Shown here: positions 54,077 through 63,270 of the stretch, piece after piece
How positions within the stretch are numbered: the first letter of the stretch is position 1
How the letters are laid out: each line of letters opens with the position of its first letter
From: AP-15 sp963700195
Lineage (GTDB): Bacteria; Pseudomonadota; Alphaproteobacteria; ATCC43930; CGMCC-115725
Length of the DNA stretch: 64,000 nt
Direction of reading: 5' to 3'
Assembly: GCA_963700195.1 (NCBI GenBank)
Contig: CAVOWQ010000045.1
Coordinates: 1-64,000 of the forward strand
The notes under the pieces: model-generated
Seen by the model: only the letters and a program-made list of their open reading frames with translations
Databases searched by the model: none
Told to the model about the DNA's origin: nothing
Position numbers and translations under genes: made by a program

Positions 54077-55772
54077 TCAACCGCCCGTAACGGCCAGCAC
54101 CGCCTCTTTGATCTTGGCGCGCGCGACCTGCCCGAGCAGCTCGAGGTCGAGGTGCGGCACGTTGGGAAGCTCGTTGGCCGCGACCACGGCGTCGACGATC
54201 GCCGGTCCGTCAACCGCCAGGGCGTCGCTGATCGCTTTCTTCAGCTCGTCGGGCTTGCGCGCCACGAAGCCGTGGCCACCGCAGGCGCGCGCGAATGCGG
54301 CGAAATCCGGATTGGGAAAGTCAATGCCCTGCCGGTAGGGCGCCACCCCGATCGACTCGGCCTCCAGCCGGATCAAGCCAAACGCGGCGTTATTGTAGAT
54401 GACAACCTTGACCGGCAGCTTGTGGTGAACCGCGGTGAGGAACTCGCACATCAACATGTTGAAGCCGCCGTCGCCGGCCAGCGCGATCACCTGCCGCGCC
54501 GCGGTCGAGCGCCTGGATGCCGTTGGCCTGCCCGAGCGCCGTTCCGACGGCACCATTGTTGAACGACCCGATGATGCGCTGCGATCCGCTTTGCCGGATC
54601 CAGTTGGCGGACCACAGCGTATTGAGGCCGGTGTCGAGCACGAAGACCGCGTCCCGGTTGGCGAGATCGCTGACCGCGCGGGCGACCGCCTGTGGATGGA
54701 TGCAATCGGCGCTGCGCGCGAGATCAGCCTGCTGGTCGAGCTTGCGGTCCCAGGCGCGGCGCTCCTCCGTGAGCCGGTCCCAGTAGCTCGTGTCGGTTTT
54801 CGGCGCGACCTGCTCGATGAGCAGTTTGAGCGTCGGCCGCGCCGAGCCAAGCACGCCGAGCGCGGTTGGCGCACGGCGGCCGAGCACCTCGGGCCGCTCG
54901 TCGATCTGCACGACCACCGGCCGGTTCGGCAGGAAATTCGAATACGGATAATCGGTGCCCACCATCAGCAGCAAATCAGCACTCATGACCGCATTGTAGA
55001 CCGGCTTCGAACCGATAAAGCCGATGCCACCCATCCAGTGTGGATCATCATAAGGCATGATGTCCTGGCCCTTGACGGAATGGATCAGCGGCGCCTTGAG
55101 ACGGTCGGATAGGGCCTGCAGCTCCGCTGCGGCTCCATGGCAGCCGTTACCGCACATGATGAGAACACTGCCGGCCGCGTCAATCCGGCTCGCGATACGG
55201 GCTACGTCCTCCGCACTCGCCGCGATCTCTGGGCGCGGTTGCAGAGTATCCACGCTGGCAACGCCGCCGTCGGTCCGTGCCGAGATGACGTCTTGCGGCA
55301 ATGTGAGATGAGCAACGCCGCGGCCCGCATAGGCCGCAGCGATCGCCTGATGGATGACGGCGGGAGCCTGCTCCGGCGACGTGATGGTTTCCGTGTAGAG
55401 CGACACATCGCGAAACAGCAGATCGGGCTTGGTGGTTTGGATGTAATCGACGCCCTGCATTTTGCGCGGCATGTCGCCGGAGAGCGCGAGCACGGGCGCG
55501 TGGTCGCGCGCCGCTTCGTAAAGGCCCGCGACCAGATGGGTACTGCCCGGCCCGGTGGTGCCGGCGCAGACCGCAAGACGGCCGGTGAGCTTGGCCTGAC
55601 CAGACGCCGCCAGAGCCGCGCCCTCTTCATGGCGAACGCCAATCCATTCGATGGAGGAGTGTCGCACGGCATCGGCCAGCGGATTGAGCGAGTCGCCGAT
55701 CAGAGCAAAAATCTGCTTGACGCCGATGTGCTCAAGCACACCGACCAAGGTCTCCGCGACTGTTTGAGCCAT
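54077..55772 (-). CDS. poxB: Thiamine-diphosphate enzyme, PoxB-type pyruvate:quinone oxidoreductase, frameshifted
   Basis: The start at 55772 (MAQTVAETLVGVLEHIGVKQ) opens the PYR domain with the ThDP-activating glutamate (GVRHEEGAALAASGQ). A central FAD-type domain follows (AAGSVLIMCGNGCHGAAAEL). The PP domain begins DAVFVLDTGLNTLWSANWIR. Near 54505 the frame shifts to the ThDP motif LAGDGGFNMLMCEFLTAVHH, KVVIYNNAAFGLIRLEAESI and the end LDLELLGQVARAKIKEAVLA. The total of about 565 aa fits pyruvate oxidase/dehydrogenase (quinone). PoxB decarboxylates pyruvate to acetate and CO2 at the membrane, reducing quinone. Its place between sdh and cyd supports a quinone role over acetolactate synthase. 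Confidence 0.86.
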
Positions 55773-55876
55773 GTATTCCTCCGACGTATTGCTGGCAGCT
55801 AAGCATCGATATAGCAGGGAACGAAGAGCCCGATCCGCATTGGTCGCCTATCTGTTCAAGTGCCGCAGCGTGAAGC

Positions 55877-56656
55877 TCACCCGCGCTCGGCCATCATTCG
55901 CTTGGTGTTGGAAATTGCGCGCGCCGGGTTGAGGCCTTTCGGGCAGGTCTTGGTGCAGTTCATGATGGTGTGGCAGCGATAGAGCCGGAACGGGTCCTCG
56001 AGCCGGTCGAGGCGCTCGCCGGTGCGCTGATCGCGGCTGTCGGCGAGCCAGCGATAGGATTGCAGCAGGATCGACGGGCCGAGATAGCGGTCCTGGTTCC
56101 ACCAGTAGCTCGGGCACGAGGTCGAGCAGCAGAAGCAGAGGATGCACTCCCACAACCCGTCGAGCTGCGCGCGTTCCTCTGGCGACTGGTGACGCTCGCG
56201 GTCCGGCGGCGGCTGGTCGGTTTGCAGCCAGGGCTCGATCAGCTCGTATTGCGCATACAACCCGGTGAGGTCGGGAACCAGATCCTTCAGAACCTGCAGG
56301 TGCGGCAGCGGAGTGATCCGGCTCGTCCCTTTTTTGAGACTATCCATCGCGGTCAGACACGCCAATGTGTTGACCCCGTCGATATTCATCGCGCAGGAGC
56401 CGCACACGCCTTCGCGGCAGGACCGCCGGAACGCCAATGTCGGGTCGATCTGGTCGTTGATCTTGACCAAGGCATCGAGCACCATCGGCCCGCAGTGATC
56501 GCGATCGATGTCGAACGTATCCATCTGCGGATTGGCGTTCTTCGCCGGGTCCCAGCGATAGATCCGGAAGCTCTTGACGTGCTCAGCCGGTTGCGAAAGC
56601 GCCCAGTGCTTGCCTTCGCCGACCTTTGAGTTTGCGGGGAGCGTAAACTCGGACAT
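55877..56656 (-). CDS. sdhB: Succinate dehydrogenase iron-sulfur subunit
   Basis: ATG 56656 (MSEFTLPANSKVGEGKHWAL) is chosen, with AAGGAGAG somewhat upstream. The 259-aa protein has the 2Fe-2S ligands in RRSCREGVCGSCAMNIDG followed by TLAC. The 4Fe-4S/3Fe-4S cysteines lie in ECILCFCCSTSCPSYWW and RCHTIMNCTKTCPKGLNP. The 4Fe-4S motif reads C-x2-C-x-C-C-x3-C. It carries electrons from SdhA FAD to ubiquinone in complex II. It is the last gene of sdhCDAB, followed after 104 bp by poxB. Confidence 0.95.
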   Translation of the reverse strand: MSEFTLPANSKVGEGKHWALSQPAEHVKSFRIYRWDPAKNANPQMDTFDIDRDHCGPMVLDALVKINDQIDPTLAFRRSCREGVCGSCAMNIDGVNTLACLTAMDSLKKGTSRITPLPHLQVLKDLVPDLTGLYAQYELIEPWLQTDQPPPDRERHQSPEERAQLDGLWECILCFCCSTSCPSYWWNQDRYLGPSILLQSYRWLADSRDQRTGERLDRLEDPFRLYRCHTIMNCTKTCPKGLNPARAISNTKRMMAERG

Positions 56657-58481
56657 CTCTGGATGAAGCTCTCCTTGTCGTCTCGACTGAGTGGGTACGC
56701 TCGGCGGGCGGGAAGCTCTGCACCTCGTTGGAGAGCGCATTGAGATGCACCGGGCGGTAGGCGAAGGTGACCTTCCAGTCTTCGTCCTTCCACGCGCAGG
56801 TATGCTTCAACCAATTCACGTCGTCACGTTTCGGAAAATCCTCGCGTGCCTGCGCCCCGCGCGATTCGGTACGCGCAGCGGCGGAGTGGGCAATCACCAC
56901 CGCCTGATCCGCGAGATTGGCAAGCTCCAGGGCCGAGACCAGTGCCACATTCCACTGTAGCGAGTCGTCGTCGACGGTAACGCGCTCGAGCGGATCGCGC
57001 AGGGCCGCCAGCTTATCCAGCCCCTCCTTCAAGATGTCGCCGCGGCGGAACACGCCGAAGCTCGACTGCATCGCCTCCTGCATCTGCGGGCGGACCTCGC
57101 CGGGCTTGTTGCCGCCCTTGCTGTGGCGGATCCTGTCGAAGCGCTGCAGCGCGCGCTCTTCCGAGTGGCCGTTCGCCTCGCGCACCTGTGATCCCGGCTT
57201 GACGATCTCGGCCGCGCGCAGCGCCGCGGCGCGCCCGAAGACGATCAGGTCGAGCAGGCTGTTCGTGCCGAGGCGGTTCGCGCCATGAACCGAGACGCAC
57301 GCCGCCTCGCCGATCGCCATCAGGCCCGGCACCACCGCATCGGGGTCGTCCTTGGTCGGACGGACGACCTCCGCCCTGATCGTGGTCGGGATGCCGCCCA
57401 TCACGTAATGGACGGTCGGTATCACCGGGATCGGCTCCTTGTGCGCATCGACGCCGGCGAAAATGCGCGCGGTCTCGACGATGCCCGGCAGGCGCGCGCT
57501 GAGGACATCCGCCGGCAGCTGCTCGAGATGCAGGTAGATGTGGTCCTTTTTCTCGCCGACGCCGCGGCCCTCGCGGATCTCGATCGCCTCGGCCCGGCTG
57601 ACCACGTCGCGCGAGGAGAGGTCCTTTTCGCGGGGCGCATATTTGGGCATGAAGCGCTCGCCCTCGCTGTTGGTCAGATAGCCGCCCTCGCCGCGGGCGC
57701 CCTCGGTAATCAAAACGCCCGCGCCATAGACCCCGGTCGGGTGGAACTGGATGAATTCCATGTCCTGCAACGGGAGACCGGCGCGCAATACCATCGCGTT
57801 GCCGTCGCCGGTGCAGGTGTGCGCCGAGGTGCAGGATTGGTAGACCCGGCCGCAGCCGCCGGTGGCAATGACGGTCATGTTGGCGCGGAAGCGGTGGATC
57901 GACCCGTCCTCGAGACACCAGGCGAGCAGGCCGCGGCACGCGCCGTCATCGTCCATCAACAGGTCGATGGCAAAATACTCGACAAAGAAGCGCGCCTGGT
58001 GCTTCAGGCACTGCTGGTAGAGCGTGTGCAGGATCGCGTGGCCGGTGCGGTCCGCGGCGGCGCAGGCACGATAGGCCATGTCGCCCTTGGCGTATTCGGT
58101 CGTGTGCCCGCCAAAGCGGCGCTGATAGATCGTCCCGGCCTCGGTGCGGCTGAACGGCACGCCGAAATGCTCGAGCTCGATGACCGCAGGGACCGCCTCG
58201 CGGCACAGGTATTCGATCGCGTCCTGATCGCCGAGCCAGTCGGAACCCCTGACCGTATCGAACATGTGCCAGCGCCAATCGTCCTTTTCCATATTGCCGA
58301 GCGCGGCGCTGATGCCGCCCTGCGCGGCGACCGTGTGGCTGCGGGTCGGGAAGACCTTGGTGACGCAGGCGGTATTGAGCCCCGCCGCGACCATGCCGAG
58401 TGTCGCGCGCAATCCGGCGCCGCCGGCGCCGAGGACGACGACGTCGAACGAATGGTCGATGATGTCGTAGCTGTCGGGCAT
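56583..58481 (-). CDS. sdhA: Succinate dehydrogenase flavoprotein subunit (stop codon displaced)
   Basis: The start is at 58481 (MPDSYDIIDHSFDVVVLGAG). FAD motif GAGGAGLRA, the flavinylated histidine in TRSHTVAAQGGISAAL, QFHPTGVYGAGVLITEGARG with active-site residues, and GGIPTTIRAEV are all present. It oxidises succinate to fumarate. The family normally ends just after YRPVHLNALSNEVQSFPPAE at about 56690. Here the frame runs on for about 35 residues, overlapping the start of sdhB in another frame to a stop at 56583. A missed base near 56695 that hides the true stop is the likely reason. Confidence 0.94.
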   Translation of the reverse strand: MPDSYDIIDHSFDVVVLGAGGAGLRATLGMVAAGLNTACVTKVFPTRSHTVAAQGGISAALGNMEKDDWRWHMFDTVRGSDWLGDQDAIEYLCREAVPAVIELEHFGVPFSRTEAGTIYQRRFGGHTTEYAKGDMAYRACAAADRTGHAILHTLYQQCLKHQARFFVEYFAIDLLMDDDGACRGLLAWCLEDGSIHRFRANMTVIATGGCGRVYQSCTSAHTCTGDGNAMVLRAGLPLQDMEFIQFHPTGVYGAGVLITEGARGEGGYLTNSEGERFMPKYAPREKDLSSRDVVSRAEAIEIREGRGVGEKKDHIYLHLEQLPADVLSARLPGIVETARIFAGVDAHKEPIPVIPTVHYVMGGIPTTIRAEVVRPTKDDPDAVVPGLMAIGEAACVSVHGANRLGTNSLLDLIVFGRAAALRAAEIVKPGSQVREANGHSEERALQRFDRIRHSKGGNKPGEVRPQMQEAMQSSFGVFRRGDILKEGLDKLAALRDPLERVTVDDDSLQWNVALVSALELANLADQAVVIAHSAAARTESRGAQAREDFPKRDDVNWLKHTCAWKDEDWKVTFAYRPVHLNALSNEVQSFPPAERTHSVETTRRASSRDVRVYAPRKLKGRRRQALGAFATG

Positions 58482-58492
58482 TGTTTTCCTCC

Positions 58493-58909
58493 CTATCGAC
58501 CGAGAAAGAGCTTGAGCACGGCGAGCACGCTGGCGCCCGCCAGCACCACCGCAGCACCGCGCACCAGCAGCTCGGCGGCAACCAGGCGGGCGCGCGTGTG
58601 CACGTAATCGACCAGGACCGAGCGCATGCCCACGACCGCGTGCGCCAGCAATGCCAGCACAAAGAGGATGGTCAACAGCGCCGGCACCGGCGAGGCGAGC
58701 CATGCGGCCGCGGTCATTTGGTCCGACGTGGCGAGCCGCAGCATCGAGGCGACGAAATAGAGCCCGAGCGGAATAAGGGCGAGCGCGGTCCTGCGCTGCA
58801 GCCGCCACTCCTGCAAGCCCGTCGCGAGCGCTGCCGAGATGGCGGACGCGCCGCAGCACGTTTTCATCGCGCAGTGCGGTCGCATTCGACAGGAGCGCGA
58901 ATTTGCCAT
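58493..58909 (-). CDS. sdhD: Succinate dehydrogenase membrane anchor subunit, two compensating frameshifts at the N-terminus
   Basis: From about 58815 the protein is a normal SdhD: QEWRLQRRTALALIPLGLYF, three transmembrane helices and the heme histidine region LLAHAVVGMRSVLVDYVHTR. The literal N-terminus (SCRMRPHCAMKTCCGASAIS) looks unnatural. In the neighbouring frame the same DNA encodes RRVRHLGSARDGL, which matches the conserved SdhD sequence before the first helix. A shift near 58890 and its reversal near 58815 are therefore inferred. It anchors SdhAB and binds ubiquinone and heme b with SdhC. sdhA follows after 11 bp. Confidence 0.87.
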   Translation of the reverse strand: MANSRSCRMRPHCAMKTCCGASAISAALATGLQEWRLQRRTALALIPLGLYFVASMLRLATSDQMTAAAWLASPVPALLTILFVLALLAHAVVGMRSVLVDYVHTRARLVAAELLVRGAAVVLAGASVLAVLKLFLGR

Positions 58910-58919
58910 CGGCGCCTCC

Positions 58920-59300
58920 TTAGGCCAGCAATACGTAGAGCCAGGCGAGCACGGTCAGCACGACGGTCGCGGCGAGCACGGCGTAGCCGCTGCGATAGGC
59001 GTCGTGGATCTCGAAGCCGTAGCCGGCATCCCAAGCCAGATGCCGGATGCCGCTGCACAGGTGATAGAAGAACGCGACCGACCAGCCGAACAACAGGAGT
59101 ACCCCAATCGGCGAGGCGATAAAGGCGTGCGTCGCGGCGAACACCTCGCCGCCAGCGGCCACGGCGACGAGCCACCAGGCCAGCAGGATCGAGCCTACGA
59201 CCAGTGCAATGCCGGTCAACCGGTGCAGGATCGACAGGACCGACGTGATCTGAAAGCGGTACCACGTCGGGAACATGAATGGCGAGAGCGGACGTTCCAT
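58920..59300 (-). CDS. sdhC: Succinate dehydrogenase cytochrome b556 subunit
   Basis: ATG 59300 (MERPLSPFMFPTWYRFQITS) follows GAGGGAGGA. The 126-aa protein has the family signature SVLSILHRLTGIALVVGSIL, three transmembrane helices and the heme-ligand region FFYHLCSGIRHLAWDAGYGF. It forms the quinone site and heme pocket of complex II with SdhD, which begins 10 bp downstream. It is the first gene of sdhCDAB. Its ribosome site overlaps the stop of the cydA-cydB deletion scar, so transcription may come through that relic. Confidence 0.94.
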   Translation of the reverse strand: MERPLSPFMFPTWYRFQITSVLSILHRLTGIALVVGSILLAWWLVAVAAGGEVFAATHAFIASPIGVLLLFGWSVAFFYHLCSGIRHLAWDAGYGFEIHDAYRSGYAVLAATVVLTVLAWLYVLLA

Positions 59301-59316
59301 GGCGATGATTCCTCCC

Positions 59317-59452
59317 TCAATAGTGCCCGGCTGTTGGTTTGACTTTGCCCCTGAAGACAGTATAGCTGATCGCGGTGTAGGCCAGCATCAGCGGGAAAAC
59401 GAAGAGACCCTCGCCCCAGAATCCGCGACAGCAGAAGCGCTGTGAGGTCCAT
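59317..59452 (-). pseudogene. cydA-cydB deletion scar
   Basis: Minus-strand reading begins ATG 59452 with MDLTALLLSRI, the first 11 codons of a cydA gene. At about 59420 it jumps out of frame into the last 34 codons of a cydB (FWGEGLFVFPLMLAYTAISY, FRGKVKPTAGHY, stop at 59317). An entire second cydAB operon has thus collapsed to 136 bp by one deletion. Its sequence differs from the intact cydAB (MLAYTAISY against MLLYTVISY), so it derives from a paralogous copy. No functional protein is expected. Confidence 0.85.
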
Positions 59453-59462
59453 TGGTATATCC

Positions 59463-60291
59463 TCACCAGTACCGGGTGATCCGCTCGGGATGGGTGAACA
59501 CCTCGAACCCGTCGTCGCGTGCGATGCCCACGAGGGTTAGGCCCGTTGCCTCTGCGGTGCGGACGGCCAAAGCCGTCGGCGCAGACACCCCGACGATGAT
59601 AGCCGCTCCCATCATGCCGGCTTTCTGCACGAGCTCGATGGAGATCCGGCTCGACAGTACAATGACGCCATCGGCAGCCGGCAAGCCTTCGCGCAGCAAT
59701 GCGCCCGCCAATTTGTCGAGCGCATTGTGCCGACCCACGTCTTCGCGCAGAACCAGGCTCTGATCTGGCCGCCAAAACGCCGCTGCGTGGACGGCCCGGG
59801 TCTGGATGTTCAACTGCTGGCTCGCCGGCAGCGCGGCCACTGCTTCTTCGATGTCCCGCCGGGTCACCTGTAAATCACAACTCGCCAGCGGTATTGTGCG
59901 ATTGGCCTCGGCTAGGCTCTCCAATCCGCACATGCCGCATCCGGCCGGTCCGACAAACCGACGCCGCCGTGCCGCGAACGCATCGGATCGGTCGCCCGTC
60001 AGCCACATTCGCAATACGATCCCGTCGGCAACACTGACTATGGCGAGTTCCGCTATTTCGGCGCGCCGCGGTAATAATTCCCTCGGTGTAAGTGAAACCG
60101 AGCGCAAAATCCTCGAGATCGTCGGGTGTCGCCATCAAGATGGCATGCGTCGCACCGTCATAGCTGAACGCGACCGGGACCTCCTCGGCCAAGGTGCGTT
60201 CCCCGATCAGCGTAAAGCCACTGCGCCAAGCTTGCCTTGGGACGCATCGCGCCGGCGGCGGCACGACGCGAAAGGCCTCCAACGCAAACAT
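59463..60291 (-). CDS. fdhD: Formate dehydrogenase accessory sulfurtransferase FdhD, frameshifted
   Basis: ATG 60291 begins MFALEAFRVVPPPARCVPRQ. The N-terminal half carries VPVAFSYDGATHAILMATPD and LEDFALGFTYTEGII. The frame then changes near 60072 to AEIAELAIVSVADGIVLRMW. The sulfur-relay pair is in GPAGCGMCGLESLAEANR. The rest includes VHAAAFWRPDQSLVLREDVG, RHNALDKLAGALL and SSRISIELVQKAGMMGA, stopping at 59463. The 276-codon length is normal. FdhD transfers sulfur from a cysteine desulfurase to the molybdenum cofactor of formate dehydrogenase-like enzymes. It starts 2 bp after the upstream molybdoenzyme gene, its obvious client. Confidence 0.9.
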
Positions 60292-60293
60292 TC

Positions 60294-62645
60294 TCAGCTT
60301 CCGGGATTGAGCCGCGGCGGCTCTGGACGAACCAAGACCGGGATCGACTTTGCCGCCGGCGTCCCGCTCTTTACATCATGATAAGCGAGTGGCAGCAGCG
60401 GATTGGTCTCCGGATAATAAGCGCCGACCGAGCCGGCCGCGATACTATGGGTCTTTGCCCAGAAACCGCCGACCACGCGGCGCTTGTCATCGGCCAGGGA
60501 TTCGATTTCGACCAGATCGCCCTCGGCAATGCCGCGCGCAAGCATGTCGGCTTCATTCATGAACACCACCATGCGGCCGCCGAACACCCCGCGATACCGG
60601 TCATCGAGAGTGTAAATCGTCGTGTTGTACTGATCGTGGCTGCGCAATGTGGCGAGCCTAAGCATGGCCGGGTCCTTGACCGGTTCGTCCTCGCTGACGC
60701 CCGGGAAAACGATGAAATTGGCGCGGCCGGTGGGGGTGTTCCAAATCCGCTCGCGCGGCGGAATGGTCAGGTGAAAGCCGCCCGGGCGACGGATGCGCTC
60801 GTTGAAACCGGCAAACAGCTGCGGAAAGACCTCCTCGATTTTGTCGCGGATCCGATTGTAGTCGTCGACAAAGTAGTCCCAGTCGATGCCGCAATCCGGC
60901 AAGGTGGCCTTTGCCATGCCGCAGATAATCGCAACCTCCGATTTCAGGTGCTCACTTGGCGGATCGACGAGACCGTGCGACGCATGGACCATCGACATGC
61001 TGTCTTCGACCGTGATCGACTGCCGACCGCCAGTTGCATGTCGATATCGCTGCGCGCCAGAACGGGAAGGATCAGCGCCTGTTGGCCGTGGACCAGATGA
61101 CCGCGGTTGAGCTTGGTGCTGACCGCAACGGTCAGCTTCAGCCGCCGCATCGCCGCTTCGGCCGCCGGCCAGTCCGGAACCGCTCTGACGAAATTGCCGC
61201 CGCACCCGATGAAAACCTTGGCGCGTCCGTCGACCATCGCCTGGACCGCGTCGACGACACGGTGCCCGCGCGCCCGCGGCGGCTCAAAGCCGAATACTTT
61301 CTTTATCTGATCGAGGAATTCCGGCTTCGGGTTTTCGTCGACGCCCATCGTGCGGTCGCCTTGCACGTTCGAATGGCCGCGCACCGGGCAGATCCCCGCT
61401 CCCGGCTTGCCGAAATTGCCGCGCAACAGCAACAAATTCACGATCTGCTGTACATTTGCGGTGCCGAGCCGATGTTGGGTGATCCCCATGCCGTAGCAGA
61501 CAATGACGGCGCTCGCCCGCATATAGATGTTCGCCACCCGCTCCAATTGGTCGCGCGGCAAGCCGCTTACGCTCAATATGTCTTCCCAGGTCGTGCGGCG
61601 GAGATCGTCTGCGAACGCTTCGAAGCCGTGGGTGTGCCCCGCGATGAAATCGACATCGAGTATCGGTTCGCGGCCGTCTCGAAGCGCCTCGTCATGCGCC
61701 TCCAGCACCAGCTTCATGACCCCTTTGAGGGCCGCGACATCGCCGCCGACGCGGACCTGGCAATACTCGCTGGCGATCCTCGTCTCGCCAAACGTTGCCA
61801 TTTCCACTGGATCCTGGGGTGCGGCAAACCGTTCGAGCGCGCGCTCGCGCAATGGGTTGAACACCACGATCGGCACCCCGCGACGCGACGCGTTGTGCAA
61901 CTCGGTCAACATTCGCGGGCTGTTGGTGCCGGGTTGCTGCCCGATGATGAAGATCGCGTCCGAATACGCGAAGTCATCCAGCAGTACGGTCCCTTTGCCG
62001 ATGCCGATGCTCTCCGGCAGACCGACGCTGGTCGGCTCGTGACACATGTTCGAGCAGTCGGGAAAATTGTTGGTGCCGAAGCGGCGCGCAAAGAGCTGGT
62101 ACATGAACGCGCCCTCGTTCGAGGTGCGTCCCGAGGTGTAGAATTCCGCCTCGTTGGGATCGTCGAGCGCGTTGAGCTCGCGCGCGACCAGTGCAAACGC
62201 TTCGTCCCAACCGACCGGCACGTAATGGTCGGTTGCGGGATCATAGCGCATCGGTTCCGTCAAACGGCCCTGCTGCTCGAGCCAGTAGTCGCTTTCCTGT
62301 TCCAGTTCGCGGATCGTGTGGGCCGCGAAGAACTCGCGCGTCACACGGTGTTTGGTCAGCTCCCAGGTGACAGCCTTGGCGCCGTTCTCGCAAAAATCAA
62401 ATGAGCTAGTATGCCGCGGGTCAGGCCAGGCGCAACCGGGGCAGTCAAAGCCATCCGGCTGGTTCATCGACAGCAGCGCCCTGGTGCCTCTGATCTCGAC
62501 GCTTTGCTCGCGCAGCGCTCTCGCCGTCGCCTGCAACGCACCCCAGCCGCCGGCCGGCGCATTGTACGGCGCGAACACCGGCTTGGCGGCAGGCTCCTGC
62601 TGAAGCTCGGTCGGAACGGAAGGGAGGAGGAGATTGGTCGGTCAT
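60294..62645 (-). CDS. FdhF/YdeP-family molybdopterin oxidoreductase, two frameshifts
   Basis: ATG 62645 begins MTDQSPPPFR. A shift near 62620 leads to PTELQQEPAAKPVFAPYNAP. The YdeP-group signature GFDCPGCAWPDP follows, then CENGAKAVTWELTKHRVTRE, the molybdopterin loops FYTSGRTSNEGAFMYQLFAR and DFAYSDAIFIIGQQPGTNSP, and RGHSNVQGDRTMGVDENP. A second shift near 61035 gives the C-terminal cofactor-binding domain (NTPTGRANFIVFPGVSEDEP, LRSHDQYNTTIYTLDDRYRG), ending at 60294. About 784 aa in total. Homologues are formate-dehydrogenase-like, and E. coli YdeP is linked to acid resistance. The substrate is not established. FdhD downstream supplies the sulfido ligand. Confidence 0.87.
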
Positions 62646-62706
62646 GATCGCTCCGTAGGTAATCGCAATACTGCCTCTAAGCCCTTGCGTCTCCCAAAAC
62701 GGCCTC

Positions 62707-63270
62707 TCACTCGGCGAGCGCGACCTCGTCGTGAGTCGACACGGCGGCCATCGCCTCGAAGACACCGTCGCGTCGGACGAGCGCGTGGAAGAGCGCCGCC
62801 GCGACATGCAAGAGGACCAGGGCAAAGAAGACGAAAGCAAAGTAGAAGTGCGCGTTCCAGAGCAAGGTATGCAGGCGGTCGCTCTGCGGTAGGATCGCCG
62901 GAAGGTGCACGCCCGCGAACAGCACGACCGGGTAGGCGGCCGCCGACAGCATCCCCCAGCCGAGCAACGGCATGCCGATCATTAGGATGTAGAGCGCGTA
63001 ATGCGACAGCTGGGCTGCGAGCTTCATCGGTTCGGGCAGGTCGGCCGGCAGCGGCGGCGCCCCGTAGCGCAGGCGCACCGCCAGGCGGATCAGCGCGAGG
63101 ACCAGGATGGCGATCCCGAGCGGTTTGTGAATCGAAACGAGGGTCAGGTATTTCGGCATGACGGTAGACACCATGCCAACGCCAATGAACAGCATGGCCA
63201 AGATGCAGACAGCCATGAGCCAGTGCAGCAGGCGCTGGAGCGGGGTGAAGCGTCGGCGGATCCCGATCAT
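62707..63270 (-). CDS. Cytochrome b561
   Basis: This 187-aa membrane protein has four transmembrane helices and the heme histidines of the b561 family: TPLQRLLHWLMAVCIL (helix 1), LVSIHKPLGIAILVLALIRL (helix 2), QLSHYALYILMIGMPLLGWG (helix 3) and ALVLLHVAAALFHALVRRDG (helix 4). Such diheme proteins move electrons between quinol and periplasmic acceptors. Its start overlaps the stop of the catalase-family gene by 4 bases (ATGA). Coupling of these two families is known in other proteobacteria and suggests that the b561 feeds electrons to the peroxidase. Confidence 0.92.
   Translation of the reverse strand: MIGIRRRFTPLQRLLHWLMAVCILAMLFIGVGMVSTVMPKYLTLVSIHKPLGIAILVLALIRLAVRLRYGAPPLPADLPEPMKLAAQLSHYALYILMIGMPLLGWGMLSAAAYPVVLFAGVHLPAILPQSDRLHTLLWNAHFYFAFVFFALVLLHVAAALFHALVRRDGVFEAMAAVSTHDEVALAE

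Noticed and set aside
59216..59316. Coding use of the scar frame beyond the cydB stop
   Set aside because: From the cydA start the scar frame continues into the sdhC leader and sdhC coding region out of register, with no family sense. It is a consequence of the out-of-frame junction.
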